A stretch of 64,000 nucleotides of DNA. It comes from Cellulophaga sp. 20_2_10. GTDB lineage: Bacteria; Bacteroidota; Bacteroidia; Flavobacteriales; Flavobacteriaceae. This document shows positions 46,386 through 55,144 of the stretch, piece after piece. The notes beneath the pieces are model-generated. The model ran no database searches, was not told the DNA's origin, and was given only the letters and a program-made list of their open reading frames with translations. Location of the stretch: assembly GCF_023476645.1 (NCBI RefSeq), contig NZ_JAMCOJ010000005.1, positions 124,001 to 188,000 of the forward strand, read 5' to 3'. Each line of letters begins with the position of its first letter. Position 1 is the first letter of the stretch. A program made the position numbers and the translations under genes.

Positions 46386-47432
46386 ATGAATACTGTAGAA
46401 GAAAACAAAACAGGGTTATTATGCCTTAAAAAACACCAAAACAACCCGGTTTTAAGTCCAAATCCAGAAAACGACTGGGAAAGCTTAGTAGTTTGTAATC
46501 CTGGAGTTTGGTATGAAGAAGGTACCTTTTATATGCTTTACAGAGCTGCTGGCAACGATAAAGAGCACCAAATACGCTTTGGATTAGCAACTAGTACAGA
46601 TGGTGTAAATTTTACGAGAACCTCTAACAAACCGGTTTTTAGCCCTAGTGTTGATGGTCCAGATATGGGCGCAGTAGAAGATCCTAGAATTGTAAAATTT
46701 GGAGATGAGTTTTATGTTACTTATGCATACAGACCTCATCCTCCAGGACAATATTGGAATTTTGATCATGATGAAATTTTAGTACCAGAATGTGATGTAG
46801 ATGCACCTTTGGTTTTAAAAAATAACATTGCAAATTCTGGTTTGCTTTTAACTAAAGATTTTAAAAACTACAGACGTTTAGGAAGAATTACACAAAGTAA
46901 TTTAGACGATAGAGACGTTATCATTTTTCCTGAAAAAATAAATGGAAAATTTGCAATGCTACACAGGCCAAAGGAATGGGTAGGCGAAGAGTATGGTTGT
47001 GATAAGCCTTCTATTTGGCTTCGCTATTCTGATGATCTAATGGTTTGGGAAGAACCAAGCACATTACTGTTAGCAGGAATAAATGGTACTTGGGAAGAAA
47101 AAATAGGTGGCAGCACGCCGCCTTTAAAAACCAAAGATGGTTGGTTAATTATTTACCACGGTGTAGAGAATGGCGGATTAGGATACTACCGTGTTGGGGC
47201 GGCACTTTTAGATTTAGAAGATCCTACAATTGTAAAGTCTAGGCTAACCAATTGGATTATGGAACCAGAACACGATTATGAAATTGATGGCTTTTATAAA
47301 GGCTGTGTTTTTCCAACAGGAAATATGATTATTGATGATACTTTATATGTATATTATGGAGCCGCAGACAGGTATGTTGGCTTGGCAACTTGCAGTATTG
47401 ATGAATTATTAAATGAATTAAAGAATGCTTAA
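46386..47432 (+). CDS. GH130 family beta-mannoside phosphorylase or mannosidase
   Basis: Five-bladed propeller enzyme of 348 residues acting on beta-mannosides, cytoplasmic or periplasmic without a signal peptide here, so probably cytoplasmic. GH130 signatures: NPGVWYEEGTFYMLYRA near 38-54, DMGAVED99PRIVKFGDEFY with the catalytic Asp99, DDRDVIIFPEKINGKFAMLH at 174-193, GGSTPPLKTKDGWLIIYHGV and YVYYGAADRYVGLAT at the end. Residues R101, R176 and the IIYHG His are the kind used to bind phosphate in GH130 phosphorylases, so phosphorolysis is favoured; I could not decide the subfamily or linkage (beta-1,4 or beta-1,2). The stop overlaps the next ATG by 8 bases. Confidence 0.87.
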   Translation: MNTVEENKTGLLCLKKHQNNPVLSPNPENDWESLVVCNPGVWYEEGTFYMLYRAAGNDKEHQIRFGLATSTDGVNFTRTSNKPVFSPSVDGPDMGAVEDPRIVKFGDEFYVTYAYRPHPPGQYWNFDHDEILVPECDVDAPLVLKNNIANSGLLLTKDFKNYRRLGRITQSNLDDRDVIIFPEKINGKFAMLHRPKEWVGEEYGCDKPSIWLRYSDDLMVWEEPSTLLLAGINGTWEEKIGGSTPPLKTKDGWLIIYHGVENGGLGYYRVGAALLDLEDPTIVKSRLTNWIMEPEHDYEIDGFYKGCVFPTGNMIIDDTLYVYYGAADRYVGLATCSIDELLNELKNA

Positions 47433-48969
47433 AAAGCAACTATTTAACTACATAATACTCCTTGTTTTTTTACCGTTAGCATCTTGCCAAACGGTAAAAA
47501 AGACTGAGTTAGTTAAAATTGAAGTCGATAAAATTATCTCTAGCGAGTTTATTGGCAATGGCATAGAGTGGTCTGCGTACCCGCACGCAGATGCAGATGA
47601 TGCAGAATGGGGTTTATTAATGACCGATGAAAAATGGGAAACCGTTTTTAAAAGGTTAGACTATATGAAACCCAAAATTGTGCGAGTTTTAGATCAGGCA
47701 AATTGGAGGTATTTAGAAGGCATTGATAAAGATGGTTCACCTATTTTAAATTTTGAAAACCAGGAAATGCACGCTTTATACAAGTTGCTAGACTACTGTG
47801 AAAAAAATAATATAAAAGTTATTTTGGGTGAATGGGGGCAACCTTACAAAGTGCATGATACGCATTTAAAAATGCAAGATGCATTTACTGGAGCTACAGA
47901 TCCAAAATGGTTAAATTGTATTGCACAACATGTAGATTACCTAGTAAATAAAAAAGGGTATACTTGTATTAAGTATTACAATTTAGTAAACGAACCAAAT
48001 GGTTATTGGTCTTCTATAGATGGTAATTGGGACGAGTGGAAACTTGGTGTTAAAAAATTAGATAGTGCTTTTGTGTCTAAAAAACTTAAAACACCAGTAC
48101 ACGTAATAGGTCCAGATGCTACACCATTTAACAACAAAAAATCTAAGTATACAGGTGCAGAATGGGCAAAAGAATCGGTTTTACAATTAAACGATGTTTT
48201 AGCTGCTTACGATGTACACGATTATCCTACTAAAGAATTTGTACGTTCTGGTGATTTTGAAAAACACTATACTGCAATGATTTCTTTTGCGGATAGCGTT
48301 GCCAGAAAGCCCTTTATTTTAGGAGAAATAGGGTTTGAAAAATACGTAGATAGCAATATAAAAAGGTACGAAGCAGATCCGTTTGCAAGTCCAGATAGTC
48401 AATTATCAATTTATGATTATGACTATGGTGTAGATATGGCAGATGTTTTAGTGCAATCTATGAATAGTGGTTTTGATGCTGTAATTGCCTGGGGATTAGA
48501 TGATGCCATGCACACAAATGGCGATACAGGAGAAAAAAATCAGCTTAAGAAATGGGGAATGTGGAATATTTTTGGCAAAGAACTAACTGGCGATGTCAAA
48601 GAAGAAGACATAAGACCTTGGTTTTATACGTGGTCTATTTTAACAAGGTATTTTACAAACGATATGAAAATTGTAAAAACTACCGGATTAGATATAAACA
48701 AAGTACGTATGGTAGCTGGTTGGTCGGCTAGTAATGATGTTACATTTTCAATTGTAAATAACAGTGATAAAGAAGCTACATTCTCTTTAGATACTGAAAA
48801 TCTTGAAAATAAAAGCTTTAAAAAGTATAGCTACAGTGAAAATAACAGACCTGTAGACGGCAATAACTTTCCTAAAGCAGTACAAAATAATTTAAGTTTT
48901 ACATCGGGACCAGAACAAATAACTATTCCCGCAAAAAGCGTATTACTTTACACAACCTACAACTATTAA
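47425..48969 (+). CDS. Clan GH-A glycoside hydrolase lipoprotein, probably periplasmic
   Basis: Retaining glycosidase paralogous to the 44816 product, 514 residues. Acid/base Glu190 in LVNE190PNGYW and nucleophile Glu301 in ILGE301IGF align with the first enzyme. The lipoprotein signal ends FLPLASC21, but the following QTVKKTELVK is basic rather than acidic, so it probably stays on the periplasmic face, unlike its paralogue. The barrel is followed by a C-terminal beta domain. The start ATG overlaps the GH130 stop (ATGCTTAA), and the next gene, a symporter, begins 3 bases after its stop. Paralogous pair divergence suggests successive steps on one glycan. Confidence 0.82.
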   Translation: MLKKQLFNYIILLVFLPLASCQTVKKTELVKIEVDKIISSEFIGNGIEWSAYPHADADDAEWGLLMTDEKWETVFKRLDYMKPKIVRVLDQANWRYLEGIDKDGSPILNFENQEMHALYKLLDYCEKNNIKVILGEWGQPYKVHDTHLKMQDAFTGATDPKWLNCIAQHVDYLVNKKGYTCIKYYNLVNEPNGYWSSIDGNWDEWKLGVKKLDSAFVSKKLKTPVHVIGPDATPFNNKKSKYTGAEWAKESVLQLNDVLAAYDVHDYPTKEFVRSGDFEKHYTAMISFADSVARKPFILGEIGFEKYVDSNIKRYEADPFASPDSQLSIYDYDYGVDMADVLVQSMNSGFDAVIAWGLDDAMHTNGDTGEKNQLKKWGMWNIFGKELTGDVKEEDIRPWFYTWSILTRYFTNDMKIVKTTGLDINKVRMVAGWSASNDVTFSIVNNSDKEATFSLDTENLENKSFKKYSYSENNRPVDGNNFPKAVQNNLSFTSGPEQITIPAKSVLLYTTYNY

Positions 48970-48972
48970 ATT

Positions 48973-50610
48973 ATGAGTAACTTAAGTTATACAGATCTTA
49001 CCGTTCTAGTTCTCTACATTGTTTTTATTATTTGGTGGGCCTTAAAGAATGGAAAAAGTAATAATTCTGACGACTATTTTTTAGCTGGTAGAAATTTAAC
49101 TTGGCCAATGGTTGGGTTATCCTTATTTGCTGCAAGTGTTTCTAGTTCTACCTTAATGGGGCATTCTGGCGAAGGTTTTATAAGTGGTATTGCAGTTTTT
49201 AATTACAACTGGATATCGGTTTTAATAATGGTCTTTTTCGCAATGTTCTTTCTTCCATTTTATATAAAATCTGGAATTTTTACAATGCCAGAATTTTTAG
49301 AGCGCAGGTTTGATGGCAAGTCTAGAACCTACTTCTCCTTTATTACCATTATAGGAAATGTTTTTTTAGATGCAGCCGCAACATTATATACTGGCGCGCT
49401 AATTATTAAAATGATTTTTCCGGAAGTAGAAATCCTCTATATTATTATAGGAATGGCTGCCGTTGCTGGTAGTTACACTATTATTGGTGGTTTGTCTTCT
49501 GCTATTAACGCAGATATGATACAAGCCGCTGTATTAATTATTGGATCTTCAATTTTATCGTTCTATGCTATTAGTAGTATTGGTGGCTGGGAATCTTTTA
49601 TAGATAAATTTAACGATGGTGTTTGGTTAAAATTAACCAGACCTTTGGACGACCCAACAGTACCTTGGCTGGGAATGTGGGTTGGGATACCTATACTTGG
49701 GTTTTACTTTTGGGCCAACAACCAAGTTATGGTGCAACGTGTATTGTCTGCTAAATCTATAGATCACGGAAGAAAAGGTGTTTTACTAGTAGGTTTTTTA
49801 TACCTATTTACATTATTCATCTTTATTGTTCCTGGATTAATTGCGCGTGGCATAAACCTATTTGGAGTAGAGAATTTACCGCACGAATTAATAAGTGGTA
49901 TCGATTTAAAAGAAAAATATGGCATAAATACAGATCAGGTATACCCAAGGCTTATTGTAAAGTTATTGCCTGTTGGTCTTATTGGTATTATTTTATCTGC
50001 AATGATTTCTGCATTAACATCTACGTTAAGTGCCACTCTTAGTTCTGTATCAACCCTTTTTACTATGGATTTTTACAGTAAAATTGATAAAACAGCAAGT
50101 AGTGCTAAAAAAGTGAAAGTTGGTAAAATAACAGCAATAGTAACTTTAATTATTGCTGTTATCTGGGCTCCATATATTCAAAGATTTGATTCGCTTATAG
50201 CTTATTACCAAGAAATAGTTTCTTATTTAGCTCCACCAATTGTGGGCACATTCTTTATTGGTTTGTTCTGGAAAAGAGCCAATGCTAAAGGCGCTTTTAG
50301 CGGTCTTATGGCAGGCTTAGCTGTTGCAGCAACAATTATGACGTTAAAATATGTACTAGGCGTTAAAATAGATATTCACTTTTTATTACTAGCTCCTGTA
50401 TTGCTAATTATTAGTTTGGTAGTATCTATAATTGTAAGTTTAGCAACTGCACCGCCACCCGCAGATAAGGTTGCAGAAAATACGTGGACAAAACAAATTT
50501 GGATAGACGAAACCAAAGAATTAAAAGGCATTGTTTGGTATAAAAATTTTAGAGTACAAGCTATTTTATTAGTTATAGCTTGTTTTGTTATGTATGGCTT
50601 ATTTTATTAA
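48973..50610 (+). CDS. Sodium:solute symporter (SSS family)
   Basis: Inner-membrane Na+-coupled sugar-type symporter of 545 residues with about 14 helices. SSS features: YFLAGRNLTWPMVGLSLFAA near 36-55, SSSTLMGHSGEGF near 57-69, the TMPEFLERRFDGKSRTYFS segment near 104-122, and GLIGIILSAMISALTSTLSA near 335-354 (SSS signature with a Na+-binding Ser/Thr helix). As last gene of the locus, 3 bases after the second GH-A gene, it probably brings mannose or a mannosyl-disaccharide into the cytoplasm for GH130. Most Bacteroidota mannan loci use MFS permeases, so this carrier choice is noteworthy. Confidence 0.9.
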   Translation: MSNLSYTDLTVLVLYIVFIIWWALKNGKSNNSDDYFLAGRNLTWPMVGLSLFAASVSSSTLMGHSGEGFISGIAVFNYNWISVLIMVFFAMFFLPFYIKSGIFTMPEFLERRFDGKSRTYFSFITIIGNVFLDAAATLYTGALIIKMIFPEVEILYIIIGMAAVAGSYTIIGGLSSAINADMIQAAVLIIGSSILSFYAISSIGGWESFIDKFNDGVWLKLTRPLDDPTVPWLGMWVGIPILGFYFWANNQVMVQRVLSAKSIDHGRKGVLLVGFLYLFTLFIFIVPGLIARGINLFGVENLPHELISGIDLKEKYGINTDQVYPRLIVKLLPVGLIGIILSAMISALTSTLSATLSSVSTLFTMDFYSKIDKTASSAKKVKVGKITAIVTLIIAVIWAPYIQRFDSLIAYYQEIVSYLAPPIVGTFFIGLFWKRANAKGAFSGLMAGLAVAATIMTLKYVLGVKIDIHFLLLAPVLLIISLVVSIIVSLATAPPPADKVAENTWTKQIWIDETKELKGIVWYKNFRVQAILLVIACFVMYGLFY

Positions 50611-50633
50611 AAGAGCTAAGTTTAGTTTAATTG

Positions 50634-50666
50634 AAAAAACCACACTATTACAGTGTGGTTTTTTTT
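50634..50666 (+). terminator. Strong terminator at the end of the mannoside-type locus
   Basis: AAAAAACCACACT (50634-50646) and AGTGTGGTTTTTT (50652-50664) form a perfect 13-bp stem with a 5-base loop and a T run to 50666. It lies 24 bases after the symporter stop and also faces the convergent receiver-GT2 gene. Confidence 0.9.
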
Positions 50667-50686
50667 AGTTAGAAGAGAACCTTAAC

Positions 50687-51838
50687 CTAAACTTCATAAC
50701 TTTTTTTTCCGTAATGCAAACTAATTTGCGCTAACTGACCAACAATTTTTATAGAGTCTTTCATAGACAGTTTAGAACCATCTGCATGTATCCATCTTTT
50801 TAATGGTTGCTCACAAATTAATTGTTGAACGTTATCTTTTCCGTATTTCTTTTTCATACGCATAAAGATCTCAACATCAAACAACCAACGTGTTATAAAT
50901 TTTTTATTAAACATTGTAGTTGCTATTTCTCTGTCCATTATTTTAGCACCACATTGTGTATCCTTAAAAGGCATTTTTAATATATTCTGAATAATAAGGT
51001 TTATTGTTTTACTTATTATTTTACGAGCAGATTCTTTAGTAATATCTGCCCCCATTCTACTAATTCTAGATCCACTTACTATTTTATATTCTGAGTTTTC
51101 TAATGTTTTTACCAACTCATCAAAATCTCTAAAATCTGTAGATAAATCTGCATCTAAATATCCTATATAATCAAACTGTGGATCTTTAGTTAAATGCAAT
51201 ACTCCTTGGCGTACAGCTTCTGCCTTACCCCCGTTTTTCTCACAATTGTAGATGCTTATTGTATTTTCATGTCCTTTTCTTAATTCTTCTAACACTTCTA
51301 AAGTATTATCTGTACTACCATCGTTTACAAAACATAAATGGTACCCTAGATTTTTACTAGCAAAATCTTTAAAAGCATCACTAGACAATCTATCTGCTTC
51401 ATTATAACAGGGTATTACAACACCCACACAGTTTTTCTGTAGCATTTGTCCGCCTTGAGTCTTAACCGTTTCTTTTGGCTGTCCTGGTGCGCCTACTATA
51501 CGTTTTACACGAGCCGCAACCTCATCTAAACTTACAGGCTTTTTCATGTAATCATCTATACCAAGGTTAAATCCGTCTAAAATAGTATCCTCATTAGTAT
51601 TACCAGACATTACCATTATAGCAGTTTTAGATGTTTCTCTAATGTGTTTTACCACATCTAGACCACTCATATCTGGCATATTAATATCTACTATAACAAG
51701 ATCTGGACTAAAAGAGTTAAAGATCTCTATTCCGGATGCTCCAGAACTTGCAGTTTCTACTTGGTATCCTAAATCAGTTAATTTTTTTTCAACAGAAAGT
51801 AAAATTAATTGTTGATCGTCGATGGCTAAAATTTTCAT
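50687..51838 (-). CDS. Receiver domain fused to polyprenyl-phosphate-type GT2 glycosyltransferase
   Basis: Cytosolic 383-residue fusion without membrane helices. Residues 1-118 are a CheY-type receiver: acidic Asp7/Asp8, phosphorylation Asp51 in VIVD51INMPDMSG, Ser78 and Lys100 in YMKK100PVS. A Gln/Lys-rich linker (119-136) leads to a GT2 domain (138-370) of the dolichyl/polyprenyl-phosphate glucosyl/mannosyltransferase type: VIPCYNEADRL, VNDGSTD, D229AD231 metal motif, SGSRISRM, FKDTQCGAKI near 291-300, TRWLFDVEIF. It should transfer a hexose from UDP/GDP-sugar to the lipid carrier, with activity controlled by phosphorylation (inference). It is divergent from the GT-C-like gene and preceded by the shared promoter module. 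Confidence 0.88.
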   Translation of the reverse strand: MKILAIDDQQLILLSVEKKLTDLGYQVETASSGASGIEIFNSFSPDLVIVDINMPDMSGLDVVKHIRETSKTAIMVMSGNTNEDTILDGFNLGIDDYMKKPVSLDEVAARVKRIVGAPGQPKETVKTQGGQMLQKNCVGVVIPCYNEADRLSSDAFKDFASKNLGYHLCFVNDGSTDNTLEVLEELRKGHENTISIYNCEKNGGKAEAVRQGVLHLTKDPQFDYIGYLDADLSTDFRDFDELVKTLENSEYKIVSGSRISRMGADITKESARKIISKTINLIIQNILKMPFKDTQCGAKIMDREIATTMFNKKFITRWLFDVEIFMRMKKKYGKDNVQQLICEQPLKRWIHADGSKLSMKDSIKIVGQLAQISLHYGKKSYEV

Positions 51839-51898
51839 AGGTTAAGGTTTTATAATTTGGGTTAGAAAAATTCTGTTATTACTATCATTTTTCTTCTG

Positions 51899-51964
51899 CA
51901 AATATAGAACGCAATACTATTTAAAAATCTGACTTTAAGGTCAGTAACCATTTACTGTAGATGA
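51899..51964 (-). promoter_or_regulatory. Shared promoter module 1 (receiver-GT2 gene)
   Basis: On the minus strand a TATATTTG -7 box (51899-51906, full TAnnTTTG match) has, 28 bp upstream, the first of two repeats (51934-51943, degenerate) and then the second (51955-51964, CTGTAGATGA on the plus strand). The same geometry occurs at 59262-59327 and 61086-61151. The surrounding TTTACTGTAGATGAATGG (51951-51968) is identical to 61138-61155. The degenerate repeat here lies in a near-palindrome, CTGACTTTAAGGTCAG. Confidence 0.7.
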
Positions 51965-52054
51965 ATGGTTTTTATGCTAGGACAACACACATTATATATA
52001 GTGCTACAATATGTCTATCTTTATCTTGTTATATATTCTTACAGGATTTAATTT

Positions 52055-55000
52055 ATGAAGAGAACCAATATTTTATTAATATTAGCTCTTATTATAGGCA
52101 TAGCTTTTCACGGTTCAAGTATTTTCTTTACTCTAGAGAATACTTATGATGCCCTTATTCATTTATTTTTTGCTGATCATTACGCCAATAGTTGGTTTGA
52201 ACCTTGGGATTTTCGTTGGTATACGGGCTTTACGGTACAGGCATACCCGCCACTGGTACATCAGCTAATTGCAATTTTATCGTACATAGGTGGTTTAAAA
52301 TTTGGAATGTTTTCTGTTGCTCTACTCGCCATTATCTTATTTATTACTGGTGCCTATAGGTTTGGATTACTAATGACAGCCAATAGGCAGGTTGCCGGAT
52401 ACACTGCTTTACTCGCCGTATTTTCATCTACATTTATAGAGACACTACATATTTTTGGGCAATTACCTAGTATTATGGGACTCTCCCTTTTACTACATAG
52501 TATACCTGAGATTTATTTATGGATAAAAGATGGTAAAATTAGATACCTAATAACCAGTCTTTCTTTAATTGCTGTTACAGTAACATCTCATCATGTTACA
52601 CCAATTTTTGGAATGGTATTCTTTATTTTTCCACTTATTGGTATGGTGGTTATGGATACCGCTAGAGATACAGTAGAGAAATCTAAAGACGTTAACTTTA
52701 AAGTATTTTTAACTGCCTTTAAAAAGCTTTTTTGGCGCATTGTAACCTTTGGCTTTTCATCGCTCTTACTTATTATATTTTGTATTTTACCCTATTGGAT
52801 AAACTCTAAAAAAAACCCAATTACCCAGGTTCCTATACCGCACGGATCTAGAGATAATTTTCTAGAAGTACTTTCTTCCGGACTCGTATTTTTTATGATT
52901 CCTTGGGGGATTCTCTTGTTTATTCTTCCGTACATTTTTTATAGATTTTATAGCAAAAGATATTTATTTTTTGGACTCTCTTTTTCTATGCTCCTTGTTT
53001 TAGGAACGGGCGGCACAACGCCTATTCCCTTAAAATTATTAGGCGAAACAGCTTTTAATATTTTAACCTTAGACCGCTTTACCCTTTGGGCTACTATTAT
53101 GGCTTTGCCCATTTTTGGAGAATTTGCCTACCGGATGGTAGAAGGTGATTTAAAACAGAATTTACAAAAACGTTTTGGTGCTGTTTACCATAGAATTCTT
53201 GGTGGTTTTTTTATGGGTGGCATTCTCTTTATGGTCATTTTTACAATGAGCTTAGGCTATTTTAGACCATCACAACCAGCCAAAATAAAGATGTTGCCTA
53301 TTGTAAATTTTTTAAATCAAGATCAACATGATCATTGGCGCTACTTAACTCTTGGTTTTGGAGACCAAATGGCGTGGTTGTCTGCACAAACAAAAGCAAT
53401 GACGGTAGATGGTAATTACCACTCTGCAAGACGCTTACCAGAACTTACAACACGAGCTATAGAACGATTAGAAAATTCTAAATTTAGAGGCGTAGAAGGT
53501 ATTGGCTCTTTACAGCAATTTTTAACCGTACCAGAAAAATACAATCTAAAGTATATATTTTCTAACGATAAGTTTTACGACCCTATTTTATATTACTGCG
53601 GGTGGCAAAGACTGCAGCAACTAGAAAATGGTATTATGGTTTGGGAAAAACTAAATGTACCACCCATACCTGCCATTATACCTAAAGAAGATGTCTCTAC
53701 CACCTTAAAAATAATGTGGAGCACCATACCTATACTAACAATTTTGTTTGCTTTTATTATAAACATACAATTGGTTTGGATACGTGTTTTAAAATCTAAA
53801 AAATTACCAGAACCGTCTTACTTAAAGTATAAATTAGTGTACAATAAGTTTTCTAAAAAATTAGTTACCGTAAATCATATCTGGGCAGTTATTGTGCTGG
53901 TTTGTTTGGCCTACGGCGGATATTTATTTTACGCAAAAAACACGACTCAGTTAAATGCCAAAAATGTAGTTACTGCCTATTATGACGCTATAGATTTTAA
54001 AGAGTTTGAAAGAGCTTTTTCTTATTTAAATCCTGATGATGATGTAAGCCTATCTCAATATATGTTAGAAGTATCTGTAACAGATGGTATTTTAAGTTCG
54101 TATGCCAAGTTAGACTCTATTGGTATTTCTTTTGTAAGCAAAACCAAAACTAGCGCTAGAGTAAAAGTTGACACTAGGTGGATAACACCTTTAGAGGCTG
54201 TTAACAAAACCTATTACCATACCGTTAAAAAAAGAAAAAACAAGTGGTATATAAGTCCGTCTAAAATTGACAATGACCTGCCACCAGATCAATTATTTAT
54301 AGATAACAATACTACCTTTTTTAATCACGGTAGACGTAAAATTACAACAGAACAAACACACCATGAAGATGTATTAAAACAACCTATTTTAGAAATCTTA
54401 ACTGCAAAGTTAGTAGAATACAATGGTAGGTATAGCATTATTGGCCAATTGCAAAACGTAGACAATGTTCCTTGTGATGTTGTTATAAAAGGCACACTTT
54501 ACAATCAAAAAAATAAAGAGCTAGCCAACTACAATGCTAAAGACAATATTAAGCACAAACTTATGCCAAAGGAGATTACCTCTTTTAAAATAAATTTTGA
54601 AGGCATAGCCTGGTCTTCAACAAAAGATACATTGCCGCCAACATTTAACCCAGATGAGTTTACACCTATTAATTTAGAAGAAATACCAACTAAATTTAAC
54701 TTGCAATGTGCAGGTAATGTTGCTAATACAGATTTATACAAAAAATTGTCTTTACAAGAGTTAAACTTTTCTAATGGCACAATGTCTGGCGCGCTATTTA
54801 ATTCTGGCGTGCAAGAAGTTACCATACCTCAGCTATTAATATCTTATTATGATGACGATAAAAAATTAGTTTGGGTAGATCATAATTTTTTAACCGAAGG
54901 CGTGCGGATACAACGAAAACAGTCTTTTAACTATGACTTGTTAGATTTAGAGGATTTGCATATTATTAATGACGATATGACAAACTGTTTTGTAAATGGT

Positions 55001-55141
55001 TCTCCGAATATTGAAATTGCAAAAAAAGTATTTCCTAATAGAAAAACAGAGCATATAGCAGAACAATTACAGGGACAAACAGGAAAAGGTTTTAGTTTTA
55101 TTAAACTAGAGATTAATAGCTACATAGGAAATCCAAAATAA
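52055..55141 (+). CDS. GT-C-like multi-pass membrane glycosyltransferase with large periplasmic C-terminus
   Basis: A 1028-residue inner-membrane protein. About 12 helices occupy residues 5-410, and one more near 560-575 and 605-625. The first loop carries NTYDALIHLFFADHYANSWF near 30-49, whose acidic/His pattern resembles the GT-C catalytic loop and the membrane family misnamed '6-pyruvoyl-tetrahydropterin synthase-related'. The soluble end has an NTF2-like domain (about 635-740, NAKNVVTAYYDAIDFKEF) and two FxLYD-like beta domains (about 780-850, ILEILTAKLVEYNGRYSIIG; and 890-970). It is likely to use the lipid-linked sugar made by the divergent receiver-GT2 protein. It is the first gene of a tight three-gene operon. 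Confidence 0.75.
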   Translation: MKRTNILLILALIIGIAFHGSSIFFTLENTYDALIHLFFADHYANSWFEPWDFRWYTGFTVQAYPPLVHQLIAILSYIGGLKFGMFSVALLAIILFITGAYRFGLLMTANRQVAGYTALLAVFSSTFIETLHIFGQLPSIMGLSLLLHSIPEIYLWIKDGKIRYLITSLSLIAVTVTSHHVTPIFGMVFFIFPLIGMVVMDTARDTVEKSKDVNFKVFLTAFKKLFWRIVTFGFSSLLLIIFCILPYWINSKKNPITQVPIPHGSRDNFLEVLSSGLVFFMIPWGILLFILPYIFYRFYSKRYLFFGLSFSMLLVLGTGGTTPIPLKLLGETAFNILTLDRFTLWATIMALPIFGEFAYRMVEGDLKQNLQKRFGAVYHRILGGFFMGGILFMVIFTMSLGYFRPSQPAKIKMLPIVNFLNQDQHDHWRYLTLGFGDQMAWLSAQTKAMTVDGNYHSARRLPELTTRAIERLENSKFRGVEGIGSLQQFLTVPEKYNLKYIFSNDKFYDPILYYCGWQRLQQLENGIMVWEKLNVPPIPAIIPKEDVSTTLKIMWSTIPILTILFAFIINIQLVWIRVLKSKKLPEPSYLKYKLVYNKFSKKLVTVNHIWAVIVLVCLAYGGYLFYAKNTTQLNAKNVVTAYYDAIDFKEFERAFSYLNPDDDVSLSQYMLEVSVTDGILSSYAKLDSIGISFVSKTKTSARVKVDTRWITPLEAVNKTYYHTVKKRKNKWYISPSKIDNDLPPDQLFIDNNTTFFNHGRRKITTEQTHHEDVLKQPILEILTAKLVEYNGRYSIIGQLQNVDNVPCDVVIKGTLYNQKNKELANYNAKDNIKHKLMPKEITSFKINFEGIAWSSTKDTLPPTFNPDEFTPINLEEIPTKFNLQCAGNVANTDLYKKLSLQELNFSNGTMSGALFNSGVQEVTIPQLLISYYDDDKKLVWVDHNFLTEGVRIQRKQSFNYDLLDLEDLHIINDDMTNCFVNGSPNIEIAKKVFPNRKTEHIAEQLQGQTGKGFSFIKLEINSYIGNPK

Positions 55142-55144
55142 ATT

